Below are positions 20,326 to 32,094 of a stretch of 64,000 nucleotides of DNA, piece by piece; positions within the stretch are counted from its first letter, which is position 1; every line of letters starts with the position of its first letter. The translations under genes were made by a program, and so were the position numbers. This DNA comes from Heloderma charlesbogerti (Eukaryota; Chordata; Lepidosauria; Squamata; Helodermatidae). The notes beneath the pieces are model-generated. The model saw nothing but the letters and a program-made list of their open reading frames with translations. It was not told the DNA's origin and searched no databases. The DNA lies in the NCBI GenBank assembly GCA_026122225.1, contig JANEZZ010000522.1, positions 1,612,001-1,676,000 of the forward strand. Reading direction: 5' to 3'.

Positions 20326-23300
20326 CTCCAGCAAAGGAGATCGTTACCTTGTCATGGTGCTGGAGCTTGAGCACCTCAGTGACGTCATGAGCTAAACCGT
20401 GAAGGGACACCCAAGACGGGAAGGTCATGGCAGAGAGGTCAGACTAAATATGATTCCTGGGGAAGGAAATGGCAACCCACCCCAGTATTCTTGCCATGAA
20501 AACTAAATGGATCAGTACAAACAGAGATATGTCGGTATACCATTGGAAGATGGGACTCCCAGGTCGGAAGATGGTCAAAATGCTACTGGGGAGGAACAGA
20601 GGATAAGTTCAACTAGCCCCAGATGTGATGACGCAGCTAGCTCAAAGCTGAAAGGACGGCTAGCAGCTGATGGTGCTGGTGGTGAACGACAAATCCAATG
20701 TTCTAAAGATCAACACACCATAGGAACCTGGAATGTAAGATCTATGAGCCAGGGCAAATTGGATGTGGTTATTGGGGAGACGTCAAGATTAAATATAGAC
20801 ATTTTGGGTGTCACTGAACTAAAATGGACTGGAGTGGGCCACTTCACATCAAATGACCACCAGATCTACTACTGTGGACAAGAGGACCACAGAAGAAATG
20901 GAGTAGCCTTCATAATTAATAATAAAGTGGCTAAAGCAGTGCTTGAATACAATCCAAAAAATGACAGAATAATCTCAATTCAAATTCAGGGTAAGCCATT
21001 TAACATCACAGTGATCCAAATATACGCCCCAACCACAGATGCTGAAGAAGCAGAAGTAGATCAGTTCTATGAGGATCTGCAGCACCTACTGGATAGTACG
21101 CCAAAAAAAGATGTTATTTTCATTACAGGAGACTGGAATGCTAAGGTGGGTAGTCAAACAACACCTGGAATTACAGGAAAGCATGGTCTGGGAGAACAAA
21201 ATGAAGCAGGACTTAGGCTGATAGAATTTTGCCAAGACAACTCACTGTGCATAACAAACACTCTCTTCCAACAACCTAAGAGACAACTTTTTACATGGAC
21301 TTCACCAGATAGTTGACACCGAAATCAGATTGGCTACATCCTTTGTAGTCAAAGGTGGCAGACATCTATGCAGTTGGTAAAAACAAGACCTGGAGCTGAT
21401 TGTAGTTCAGATCATGAACTTCTTATTGCACAATTTAGAATCAGACTAAAGAGAATAGGGAAGACCCACAGATCTGTTAGATATGAGCTCACTAATATTC
21501 CTCATGAATATGCAGTGGAGGTGAAGAATACATTTAAGGGGCTAGATTTAGTAGATAGGGTCCCGGAAGAACTATGGACAGAAGTTCGCAACATTGTTCA
21601 GGAGGCAGCAACAAAAAACATCCCAAAGAAAAAGAAAACCAAGAAGGCAAGATGGCTGTCTGCTGAGATACTGGAAGCAGCCCAAGAAAGGAAAGCAAAA
21701 GGCAACAGTGATCGGGGGAGATATGCCCAATTCAATGCAAAATTCCAGAGGTTAGCCAGAAGAGATAAGGAATCATTTTTAAACAAGCAATGCGCGGAAG
21801 CGGAAGAAGATAATAGAATAGGAAGGACAAGAGACCTCTTCTAGAAAATTAGAAACATCGGAGGTAAATTCCAGGCAAAAATGGGTATGATCAAAAACAA
21901 AGATGGCAAGGACCTAACAGAAGCAGAAGAGATCAAGAAAAGGTGGTAAGAATATACGGAACATCTGTATAGGAAGGATAATAATATCGGGGATAGATTT
22001 GATGGTGTGGTCAGTGAGCCAGAGCCAGACATCCTGAAGAGTGAGGTTGAATGGGGCTTAAGAAGCATTGCGAATAACAAGGCAGGAGGAGATGACGGTA
22101 TCCCAGCTGAACTGTTTAAAATCTTTCAAGATGATGCTGTCAAGGTGATGCATGCCATATGCCAGCAAATTTGGAAAACACAAGAATGGCCACCAGATTG
22201 GAAAAAATCAACTTATATCCCCATACCAAAAAAGGGAAGCACCAAAGAATGTTCAAACTATTGAACAGTGGCACTTATTTCACATTCCAGTAAGGTAATG
22301 CTCAAGATCTTGCAAGGTAGACTCCAGCAATTCATGGAACGAGAATTGCCAGATGTACAAGCTGGGTTTAGAAAAGGCAGAGGAACTAGAGACCAAATCG
22401 CCAATATCCGCTGGATAATGGAGAAAGCCAGGGAGTTTCAGAAAAACATCTATTTCTGTTTTATTGACTATTCTAAAGCCTTTGACTGTGTGGATCATAA
22501 CAAATTGTGGCAAGTTCTTGGTGGTATGGGGATACCAAGTCATCTTGTCTGCCTCCTGAGGAATCTGTATAATGACCAAGTAGCAATGGTAAGAACAGAC
22601 CATGGAACAACAGACTGATTTAAGATTGGGAAAGGAGTACAGCAGGGTTGTATACTCTCACCCTACCTATTCAACCTGTATGCAGAACACATCATGTGAC
22701 GTGCTGGGCTTGATGAAGCCAAGGCTGAAGTTAAAATCGCTGGAAGAAACATTAACAATCTCAGATATGCAGATGATACCACTTTGATGGCTGAAAGCGA
22801 GGAGGAGTTGAGGAACCTTCTGACAAAGGTGAAAGAAGAAAGTGCAAAAGCTGGGTTGCAGTTAAACCTCAAAAAAACCAAGATTATGGCAACCAGCTTG
22901 ATTGATCACTGGCAAATAGAGGGAGAAAACATAGAGACAGTGACAGACTTTATCTTTCTAGGCGCAAAGATTACTGCAGACGCTGACTGCAGCCAGGAAC
23001 AGAAGACGTTTACTTCTTGGGAGGACAGCAATGATAAATCTTGATAAAATAGTGAAGAGCAGAGACATCACACTGACAACAAAGGTCCGCATAGTTAAAG
23101 CAATGGTATTCCCCGTCGTAACCTATGGCTGCGAGAGCTGGACCATAAGGAAGGCTGAGCAAAGGAAGATAGATGCTTTTGAACTGTGGTGCTGGAGGAA
23201 AATTCTGAGAGTGCCTCAGACTGCAAGAAGATCAAACCAGTCCATACTCCAGGAAATAAAGCCAGACTGCTCACTTTGAGGGAATTATATTAAAGGCAAA

Positions 23301-23555
23301 ACTGAAGTACTTTGGCATTTTTTGGCCACATAATGAGAAGACAGGATACCCTGGAGAAGATACTGATGCTAGGGAAAGTGGAAGGCAAAAGGAAGAGGGG
23401 CCGACCAAGGGCAAGATGGATGGATGATATTCTGGAGGTGACGGACTCAACCTTGGGGGAGCTGGGGGTGGTGACGGCTGACAGGAAGCTCTGGCGTGGG
23501 CTGGTCCATGAAGTCACGAAGAGTTGGAAGCGACTGACTGAATAAACAACAACAA
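20326..23555 (+). mobile_element. BovB (RTE-clade) LINE, full length, decayed
   Basis: 3230 bp with a perfect 12-bp target-site duplication atagccattcct (20314-20325 and 23556-23567). Contains a 5' UTR (about 20326-20506) sharing CACCCAAGACGG and GAAGGAAATGGCAAC with the copy at 4.8 kb, then endonuclease, RT and a short 3' end (GACTGAATAAACAACAACAA). Full length plus intact duplication makes it the reference copy in the window. Confidence 0.95.
20507..23545 (+). pseudogene. BovB endonuclease-reverse transcriptase, interrupted
   Basis: The AP-endonuclease domain (first 269 codons from 20507) has GTWNVRSM, TELKW (residues 103-107), IYAPT and GDWN (208-211); SSDHELL follows after a stop at 21314. 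The RT has FIDYSKAFDCVDHNK, KGVQQGC and an intact YADDTTLM. The C-terminus has CESWTIRKAEQRKIDAFELW and the DRKLWRGLVHEVTKS end. Stops interrupt the frame near 21314, 21842, 21948, 22262, 22617 and 22698, with shifts near 23010 and 23280. Several stops fit C-to-T change at former CGA or CAA codons. Not functional; the start at 20507 is the first in-frame methionine. Confidence 0.92.
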
Positions 23556-23622
23556 ATAGCCATTCCTAAGTTACAGTATATGCACTTCTTTGTAAATGAG
23601 GGTTGGCCACGGTGTGCCAAAA

Positions 23623-23852
23623 TGTATTATTATTATTATTATTATTATTTATTTCATTTCTATACCGCCCAATAGCCGAAGCTCTCTGGGTGGTTCACAA
23701 AAATTAAAACCAAACAACACACAATAAAACAATTTAAAATATATAGAACATTAAAACCACAATATAACAATACAACCACAATAAAACCTAGCAGCAGTAC
23801 AGGAGTTTAAAATACAGATTTAAAACAGCAAAGATAAAAATTTAGAATTTTT
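23623..23852 (-). mobile_element. L2-like LINE 3' UTR fragment
   Basis: Minus-strand 3' end with ATTATTATTATTATT tail, then CATTTCTATACCGCCCAATA and an A-rich UTR. Nearly identical by eye to 26141-26340. 5'-truncated at about 23852. Confidence 0.75.
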
Positions 23853-25124
23853 ATGAAAGAAATGTAATGAAAGAATCCATCCTCTGAGGGTATGGATGGG
23901 GAAGGGAATGTGTTGAACCTGAGATGAGGCAGGCATATGCTCCAGAAGATGTTCATCTGTGTTCCACAAGCCTTGTAACTATAAGTTCTGCTTCCGCAAA
24001 GCAATATTTCACAAGATTGCCCATGGAGAAACAGACTTTCCTGGAGACTCTGGACATCCCTTCAAAAAAAAGCACTTTGCTGCAGATCTAGGCTTGTTTC
24101 ACAGCTGGAGGAGTTTTGTATGTAGGTCTGGTAGGAACCCTGCAAACATTTTACAAAACTTTTTTAAAAGTAAGGGACATAACAATTAGACTGTGACAAG
24201 CTTCAAAAACAGTGATCTTTAAATCAAAGACTTGAAAAGATGGCTGGTAAAGTAATCCAGGAGGCTGTTGAAAACACACAAAGAGATGAAAGATCCCGAG
24301 GCATTTTCTTAACATTGCAAAAATTACCCTTGTTTTCCTCATCCCATTGCCTGCCCAGCTAGTTTCAGTTCAGGGCTCCATGGCTCTAGTGCACAAGGAA
24401 AAACAGAAGCCGTGGTGAATGCTTTGTCCTTACCCCCAAAATCCAGAATCCTTGAACCCAGAATTTTGCTAAGAGAGTTTCGAAAGGAGACATCTTCCCC
24501 AAAGTGGATCATCATAACTATGGAGGGGTTCGGACAGGGGCCACTTAATGCAACATGCTCTCTATACAAAGGGCAGCATCCATCAGTCTACTGATTTTAC
24601 TGGACTCCACAGTATGGTAAATGCAACTGTAAATTGTGCATTGTGAGCCAGGAGGGACCTTTACTGGCAAGCAACCAAAGAAGGCTATAAGTCTAGAGCT
24701 GGAGGCTTCATGCCTGCCAACAAGCTTACCAAAGCCTTTTCCATCTTACTGGTCACGCCTGGACTGCTCAGCACACCTCTCAGTCCTCTCACGAGTCAGG
24801 AAATACTCAACTGCATCTACAGAACCTTAACTCAGCCCATACAGTCTCCAGCAATAGGCATTCATCATGTGCTGCCTCTTCTTCCTCCCCATCAGCTTTC
24901 TCTTTGCTGAGAAGTCTGTGCCTTGCCAGATGTTTCTGGAATGCACACTGTGTCCTGTACAAACTTCCAACAGCACACAATCTCTTCCTCTCCCATTCAC
25001 TAGCGATCCACCACCTTGTTATGTGGATCAGCCCCAAATTCGCTGTTTCCATCATTGCCCAACCACATAATGTCTGCTATTTCACCTACGCTTTCATCCA
25101 TAGAGTAGTGCTCCTGTATACAAC
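23853..25124. other. No gene or repeat recognised
   Basis: Contains short frames (23959-24189, 24636-25179) without known motifs. No splice-bounded conserved exon could be argued from the sequence alone. Confidence 0.45.
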
Positions 25125-25200
25125 TGTGCATAGAGTAGAGAAAGTGGCTAGACAGATGTTTTTTCTCCCTCTCGTATAATACTAGAATCCAGGGTCATCC
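25125..25200 (+). mobile_element. CR1 LINE fragment
   Basis: TTTTTTCTCCCTCTCGTATA and ATACTAGAATCCAGGGTCAT match the stretch of the CR1 at 62.8 kb (TAATACTAGAACCCAA). Very short remnant. Confidence 0.5.
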
Positions 25201-26119
25201 CTGTTAATCTGGTACTAAAAGAGTTAAATAATGTTGCTAACAAAAGAGTGAAGACTGCCAATTTGATCTGGAATAGCTGGATGACCTGAATGAGGGTTTT
25301 GGGGAGACCTACAAGAAGAGCCCCTAAAAGGCCCCAGATTTATATTTAAGAAGACCCCATGCTTATATTCCAGACTCTTGCCCCTGGGCAAGACGTCCTT
25401 GAAGTTTTGATTCTATGCTGATGGATGTTATCTCACTAACTAAGACTTTGACTAAGATTTTGCAGGACTGTCTTTGAAGAAAGGAAAAAATGCAGCTATC
25501 TTTACAAGCGGCTTCACAGAGCAAATTCAAGGCCATGGTGTACTAGCAAAGTGTATGAGCGAGATGAACAGAAGAACTGAGCATGCTCAGACGCCTACTA
25601 AGAGGAGGAAAAGCACTGTTTCAACACCTCGTGGTGTATACCTGCTGATAAGATAATGTCCTTACTCAGCGCTAGTTGGGAAGGGGAAGCTGTAGCCCTG
25701 AGCTCAAGCGACAATTGGGAGGAGGTGTTCAGGTGGATATGACCAAATATGACCTTGAGTTCAAAGAAGATGTAGCAGGGAGAAACACATCAGTCAAGGT
25801 AACATGCCCAGATGGCAGACTTTGGGCCATATTTTGAGACATTTCAAAGTAACCTGTTTGTAGTAGTACCAGAGATGTTCTCCAAACAGATGAGTTCGTG
25901 GGAGATAGATGAGGCACCTTACTTCTGATTGGTGAGTGGGTGGTCTAACCACAAATGCATCCCATTTTGACTGGAAGATAGTTGTCTCATCACTCCTTGC
26001 ACCTTTGACCAGAGCAAGCGTATAAAAACACAGGTAGAGAGAGCTTGCTGCTGAACTTCACTCTTGCTGCCTTGCCGCCAGACCCAAGGATTTGGGTAAC
26101 TATGGACCTCTTTGGACAC
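25201..26119. other. No gene or repeat recognised
   Basis: Nothing can be assigned. Confidence 0.45.
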
Positions 26120-26590
26120 TTATTTATTTTATTTATTTCATTTATTTCATTTCTATACCGCCCAATAGCCGAAGCTGTCTGGGCGGTTCACAAAAATTAA
26201 AACCAAACAACACACAATAAAACAATTTAAAATATATAGAACATTAAAACCACAATATACCAATACAATCACAATAAAACCTAGCAGCAGTGCAGGAGTT
26301 TAAAATACAGATTTAAAACAGCAAAGATAAAAATTTAGAAAACTAAAATGCTAAAATGCCTGGGAAAATAAAAAGGTCTTCACCTGGCGCCGAAAGGAAT
26401 ACAATGTAGGCGGCAGGCGAACCACACTAGGGAGCTCATTCCAGAGCCGGGGTGCCACAGCAGAAAAAGCCCTCCTCCTAGTAGCCACCCGCCTCACTTC
26501 CTTTGGCAGGGGCTCTCGGAGAAGGGCCGCTGATGATGATCTTAAGGTCCGGGCAGGCACATATGGGAGGAGGCGATCCTTCAGGTAACC
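26120..26590 (-). mobile_element. L2-like LINE 3' end with ORF terminus
   Basis: 3' tail TTATTTTATTTATTTCA at 26120-26150, A-rich UTR to about 26345, then the C-terminal coding part (26351-26560, minus) containing RRAFSAVAPRLWNELPS and VKTFLFSQAF, homologous in layout to the L2 terminus FSVVAPTLWNSLP...FRQAF. 5'-truncated; by eye almost identical to 23.6 kb over the UTR, so the subfamily looks recent. Confidence 0.8.
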
Positions 26591-26806
26591 TGGATCACTT
26601 AGACTTTGGAACTTAGAATGTTTTCTGAAGTTGAGACATAGAGTATTTTCTGCAAGTAGAACTTAGAATTATTTCTGAGCTCGAGACTTGGAGTTTTTTT
26701 TCTGAAGATGGGATTTAGAATTATTTCCAAGTCTTGGGTTTTTCCTTTCACTTTAATTTCTACCTCTGTTCTTCACATGCCTAGAGGAACTTGGTAATGC
26801 TTTAGC

Positions 26807-26808
<2 letters not shown>

Positions 26809-26835
<27 letters not shown>
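26809..26835. repeat. (AG)n microsatellite
   Basis: Thirteen AG units. Confidence 0.96.
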
Positions 26836-26839
<4 letters not shown>

Positions 26840-27254
26840 TATGTATGTAATTTGCAGGAGGAGGAAAATGGAGAGTTAACAATTATGTTTTAATTAAGTT
26901 TAGTTTTGTTTTAATTTAGCTTTAAACCTCAACTAGTAAACAGGAGAAAGCTGGAGAGAGGAGTCATAACAATGTGAGAAGCTCAAGCCATTATCTTATT
27001 AGCTGAATTCATAATACCAGCTTTGACAATTGCAATTCTTTTAATTAATCTCCTAATTTTGTTGCCTTCTCTTTCCCTGTAGTCACAGAGAAAGTTTCTA
27101 GCACTCATACAACCACCGTGCCAGCACTTTCTTTTTTGTCATTTTCTAAAATATATTTCCATTTACAGTTTTGGCTGTAATGATGTTTGTCTGTTTAGAT
27201 TCGCTTGGTTACCCACCGGGGTGCTTCGGACCCATTTGGTGCATGTTCTGAGGT
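26836..27254. other. No gene recognised
   Basis: A/T-rich unique sequence. Confidence 0.4.
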
Positions 27255-27485
27255 TAAACAGGAGGACAGAATTTACAATGCCATGAAGCTAAATGTTGGG
27301 AGATTCAAGACAGACAAAAGGAAGTACTTCCTCATACAGCCCATAGTTAAATTATGGGATTATTTATGGAATTAGTGGCCAACACAGGACATGGTGTTGG
27401 CTGTCAATTTGGATGGCTTTGGGGATGAGGCAAATTCATGGAGAATAAAGCTGTCAATGGCTACTAGTCATGACGGTTGTCCTGT
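27255..27485 (+). mobile_element. CR1 LINE 3' fragment
   Basis: Reads like the CR1 C-terminus and 3' UTR: GGGAGATTCAAGACAGACAA (protein GRFKTDKRKYFL-like), AATTTGGATGGCTTTGGGGA, TCAATGGCTACTAGTCATGA. Diverged from the copies at 31.3 and 62.8 kb; frameshifted. Confidence 0.7.
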
Positions 27486-28160
27486 TTTGCCAAAGCTCAG
27501 GCTTGACTAACAGACCAAAGTCAATAACCAGGAGATCCTTGGGAGCTCCACACAGATCTAGGAATAAGCAGACAGCAAAGACATGGCAGCCAGCAAGAGG
27601 ACCAAGGCACTGCAGCAAACAGCATTAAGGCAGGAAGAATGGTCAACAGGCAGTCCACAAGGTACTCATGAGATATTCAGTCCAAGGGGGAGCTAGACAA
27701 GACCCCACAGCTGACAAGGTTCAGGCAGGAAGCATAGTGAAAAGGCAGTCCAGAGATATTCACAAGCGGTTCGGTCCAATGCGCTAGGAATCCTAGGATG
27801 AGGAAGGCTGGAGTCAGACCAGGAAAACAGACATTATTTCCAGCAACAATTCCAGCTCTCAACTGTTGTTCTTAAGCAGAAGCTGTCAGAGCCCTACCCA
27901 GGATCCAGCTGAGGCTTGTTAGTAGCTTCTGGAAAACGTTTCCTCTTGATGAGCTCCCTTACTCCTGAGGAGTCCTCTGATGCAGCCAGGTACTTTTCCT
28001 GGGCTCAAGGTGTCTGGCCAGCCTCTTCAGTCTACATCGCTCGTGGGAGCTTGAGCATCTCTCCTAACTCTGAAGCAGATCCCTGCTCCTCTTGCAGGGG
28101 TAGGTCCTGGGTGAGCATTACTGAGGGCCCGGGCTTCTCCAGGCCTTCTGGCCCTGGTGG
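27486..28160. repeat. Unclassified sequence with an imperfect ~95-bp duplication
   Basis: GGCAGGAAG-N-ATAGT/ATGGT and GGCAGTCCA blocks recur at 27629 and 27724 with AGATATTCA following. Could be LTR-like or satellite-like debris; I cannot classify it. Confidence 0.3.
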
Positions 28161-28440
28161 GTCCTCACCTCTCGAGTGAGATTATCTTACCGGCGTACTG
28201 TAATCAATACGCACCCGCAACAGAAGGCACACAAAGGCGAGCTCAAGACTGTTAAGGGCACGGGCAGAGATCCTCCACACAAACTCCCGCGCGCGCTAAA
28301 CACACCATACATCTCGATACAAGCGGGCAGGGGGACTCTTATTAACATACATTCGGTTTTCTAGAAATTGAACTATGGTTTAAATGAAGCAAATGAGATA
28401 CATTTTATATATTATATGTCGTTGAGAATATCACCAATTT
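28161..28440. other. C-rich, CpG-containing segment abutting the C-poor block
   Basis: Contains CCCGCGCGCGCTAAACACAC and many AC-rich words, then becomes A/T-rich. It resembles neither flank. No feature can be assigned. Confidence 0.4.
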
Positions 28441-28679
28441 CGGTTTATAAGGCCAAGTATATGAGGAGGGTGGTACCACCGGGAGGTAAAATTATAATTA
28501 TTGAGGGGGGTGAGTTGAATATGAGGGAGAGGGTGGATAGACAATAGAGGGGTAAGATGCTGCGTGTGTGGTAAAGTGACACAAGAGTGGGCATTATTGA
28601 GTGGTGGTGTGTATGTAAAATAGAGTGGCTCTGGGATAGTATTGATTGATTCTTGACACACACACCGATGAGGTATATG

Positions 28680-29890
28680 AGTATTGTGTAGTTTGTTTTT
28701 AGATGGGTTTGTGTTTTAGTGTAATGGGGTGAGAAAAAAAGTATTGTTGGATATTTATGGAAGTATTTTTTTTGTAAAATAGAGAGTGTGTGTTATTTTT
28801 ATGAGATGTGAAGCATAATATATAGTGATATTTATTTTTGTATGGTTGGTAGTATGGGTGTAATTTATGAAGGGTTAAATATATAAGCTGTGTGTAATGT
28901 AATTAAATAAGACTTGAGTAGGAGAATATTTATTGTAATATAATTGAGAAGGTTTAGGACTTTGGATTCTGATGAGCTTAATTTGTGTTTAGGTTTCTAT
29001 GTGTGTGAGTTTAGGTTGATGATGGTTGTAGATGTTTTTGATCTGTTTTTTGGAACAAGAAGAATTTTGAGTGAGGGATGTTTAAGGTGTGGTTTTATTC
29101 TTTTTTGAGAGTATTTTTTTTGGATTTGTGAGGTGTTTGTGATTTGGTTTTTGTGGGAGGTTTTTTTTGTTTATTTTTTGGATGTTGGTGATAGTTTGTT
29201 TTTATTGTTATTTTTTAATATAATTTTATTTTTTTTGGGGAGAGATAGTGTGATATATATTAGTTGTTGGTTTAAGGAGATGAGGTTAGGAGGGGGAGTA
29301 GTAGTGGAGGTGTGGTTGGTGTAGTGATTATTGAGTTAGTTTTTTTTTTATGGGTTTATTATATATATATATGTAGGAGAATTTGGTTGTGTGATACTAT
29401 TGAATCAAATATATCTCTATTAGTGTGCGCGAGTTAAATGGGTTTTTTATATTATGTGCATTATATCTATAAATTTTGGTAGATAGAGTATGTTTTGGAG
29501 AAAGAAGATGGGGATTGTGAGTGGGGTTTAAGAGTGTAGTGAATTTTTAGAATTATGGGGGTTTGTTTGAAGTTATGTGGTGTGTGATTTGAGTTTTTGG
29601 TGGTTGTTGGGATAGGAATAATTTATTATTTTGTAATTTGTAAAGTTGGATTGTAGGAAAATTGTATGTTTTTGATTAATTATGAGAGGAATGAAGTTAT
29701 GGAAGGAAGGGAAAATGTTTAGAATGGGGATGAGATGAGATAAGGTAGGTAATTTGATAGATAGAATAGAGGATGGAAATTATATGAGAGAATGATAAAA
29801 AAAAGTATAAGAAGAATATGATTTTGAGTGTGTTTAAGATTTGTCCGAAAGTGGTGAATTTGCGATTATTGAATTTGTTTGGGTTTTGGT
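28680..29890. other. 1.2-kb block nearly devoid of cytosine on the + strand
   Basis: By eye about 20 C in 1200 bases, with two C-free runs, 29101-29396 (296 bases) and 29468-29844 (377 bases), while G, A and T are all common. Both flanks have normal C content. No ORF, repeat unit or terminal structure explains it. Confidence 0.85.
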
Positions 29891-30219
29891 TTGTATTATC
29901 TCCAAATTACATCCCATAAGTAAGTAAGCACAAGAACCCGAAACAACCATTATTCTCTAAATTTTCTCCTCCTTTGAATTTCTTTAATAAAGCATTTTTC
30001 CCTATCAAATTGAATGAGAATAATCAAAGAAAATGTGAAACCCTTTTCAGCACAGCACAGATCAAAATATTGCAAAGTGACCGACCTAAGACTGTTACAG
30101 TGCATTTTGTACTGATGCATGAACACTGTATGTTTGTTCATTTTTCATATGAGACTGGTCAATTGTCCAGATATTTTCACAACTGGCCAAACACCTAGCC
30201 TGCATTTTACTAACTATAT
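29891..30219. other. No gene recognised
   Basis: Normal composition resumes abruptly near 29895. Confidence 0.45.
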
Positions 30220-30354
30220 TAGGGGTAGGCAACCTGTTGCCTCCAGATGTTATGGACTACAATGCTCCAAACCGCTCACTGTTATCCATGCTGGTTGGGG
30301 CTGATGGGAATTGTAGTCCAAAACATCTAGAGAGCCCCAGATTGCCTACCCCTG
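30220..30354. mobile_element. hAT-type MITE (TAGGGGTAGGCAACC variant)
   Basis: Left end TAGGGGTAGGCAACCTG, right end GATTGCCTACCCCTG, central CTGATGGGAATTGTAGTCCA. Flanking duplication not clean. Confidence 0.75.
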
Positions 30355-30974
30355 CCTGCAGTATATGAAAACACCCTCTACCAGTGGCCAAACCAAGGGC
30401 CTGCAGCAAACCCTACTCCCCTCTATCTCTTTTCCAAGAATTCCTGAAAACGTATAAACAGGGCAAGCCAGCCCTTCCTTCGTCTTTCTCTAAACTCTGA
30501 TTGCTGTGTTAGACTCCAGGAGAGATCATCATGGAAAGCCTTTTTCAGGGTGAAGGGTCTGCTTTCCTTCAGAGACAAACTCAAAAAAAAAACAAACCCA
30601 AAGCCAGTCAATTAGAGTCTGAGGCTTAGACTACCATTTATCTCATGAAAAAGGAGATTAAAGCCTTCTGATAATTTATAAAGCGCTTAAAAGTTTAAAG
30701 GGTAGCTAAGCTTTTATCTGAGCTATCAGACAACATAAAGCATGAAAAGGCCATGCACACGGCAGCCTGGGATTGCATTGCAGAGGATTGCTACTAATAA
30801 CCTGGAGCTCCAAGAAATCCAACTTTCGGAGCCCCTTGGAATCATCATGTATCTTGAGCTGGCTGCAATGACATGGCCCAGTAGTCCACCATCTCTATTA
30901 GGCTGCCCTTGAACTACATTAGTCAGAAGTTCACCTTGAATTGTATTAGTCAAAGATCAGCTAATGTTGTCCTG
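30355..30974. other. No gene recognised
   Basis: No supported feature. Confidence 0.45.
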
Positions 30975-31170
30975 GTGAAGAAAATGAGTTGGGAGTTAAG
31001 AAGCGCCTGCTCAAATCTCAACTCAGAAATAAAGTCACGAGTTGGATTTAGGCAAATCACAATCCCTCGGCCTCAGCCATACTTTGTCATACAGGAATAA
31101 TACTGGCCTGCTGACAGGGTTGTTCCAAGGATTACAAAAAAAATATCTCTGTAGTGTACTTTGAGTACCT
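30975..31170 (+). mobile_element. Old MIR-like SINE remnant
   Basis: Weak match to the MIR layout: TTAGGCAAATCACAATC, ACAGGAATAATACTGGCCTG, CAGGGTTGTTCCAAGGATTA. Highly diverged; head and tail not clear. Confidence 0.4.
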
Positions 31171-31299
31171 AGGTGTCGGGATCAGGCCAGGGCAATGGGC
31201 AGTTGCTCCCAAATCCAGATCAGAGATGTATATCCCTAAACTAGGGCCTCTTCCAAGGTCAGTTGCCAGAACTGGAGCCTGGCATGCATCAGCTAGAAC

Positions 31300-31620
31300 A
31301 GGGGTTCTGTTTATCTACACAGAATGTAGTTAAACTATGGAATTCATTTCCACAAGATGTAGTGATGGCCACCGATTTGGACAAAGTTATGGAGGGTAAG
31401 GCAATTAATGGCTGCTAGTCCTGATGGCTCTATGCTACCTCCAGTATCACAGGCCTGTATACACCAGCTGCTGGGGAACACGGGAGGGAGGGTGCTGTTG
31501 CACTCATGTCCTGCTTGTGGGTTTCCCAAGGGCAGCAGGTTGGCCACTATATGAACAGAATGCTGGACTAGATGGGCCCTTGGTCGGATCCAGCATAGCT
31601 CTATGTATGTTCTTAGGGGT
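31300..31620 (+). mobile_element. CR1 LINE 3' end
   Basis: AATGTAGTTAAACTATGGAA and GTAGTGATGGCCACCGATTT (protein WNSLPQ.VVMATSLD-like), then AATGCTGGACTAGATGGGCC and GGTCGGATCCAGCATAGCTC, the reptilian CR1 3' UTR end with a TATGTATGTTCTTA tail. Confidence 0.8.
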
Positions 31621-32094
31621 CAGCAGACATCAAGAGAGGAGCTCATACATTTAGGATTAAGAAATAAGATGCCTTTTTTCTTTTCAGTACCAGAACTGCA
31701 TTCACAGTTCCCTCACACAAAAATCCACTCCTCATTTTTCTTCATTTTAGCGGAGTCAGAAACCCTCAATGATGTATCACAAATTACCCAAAGATCTACC
31801 AGTTGATCCCAATCTACTTTTTGCCCACCTTTGAGCTAGGAGGTACTGGCCTATTGAACAGGCAAGGAGAAAAGACCAGGCTCCTCCAAGCACTTATACC
31901 AGGCTTGCCCAATCCAAAGGCTTCATATTACCTTCCAGCTGGAGGAGCTGATGTTGCACACATTTGTTCTCTTCCACACCCAAGGAGGACTCTGAGGCTT
32001 GAGTGCCTACTTTCACAGAGCGTAAAGCTGAAGCCCTGGTGTCTGACATCAACTGCAGAGCTGTTGAAAAATACTAACTATTTTGGTACTTTTA
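31621..32094. other. No gene recognised
   Basis: Unassigned unique sequence. Confidence 0.4.

Noticed and set aside
23959..24189. Possible host exon (76-codon frame with Cys/His residues)
   Set aside because: No recognised domain, no convincing splice pair, and codon pattern not distinguishable from background by reading.
28431..28663. Minus-strand frames rich in Pro, His, Thr near the C-poor block
   Set aside because: They arise from the base skew (no G on the minus strand) and have no start context or domain.
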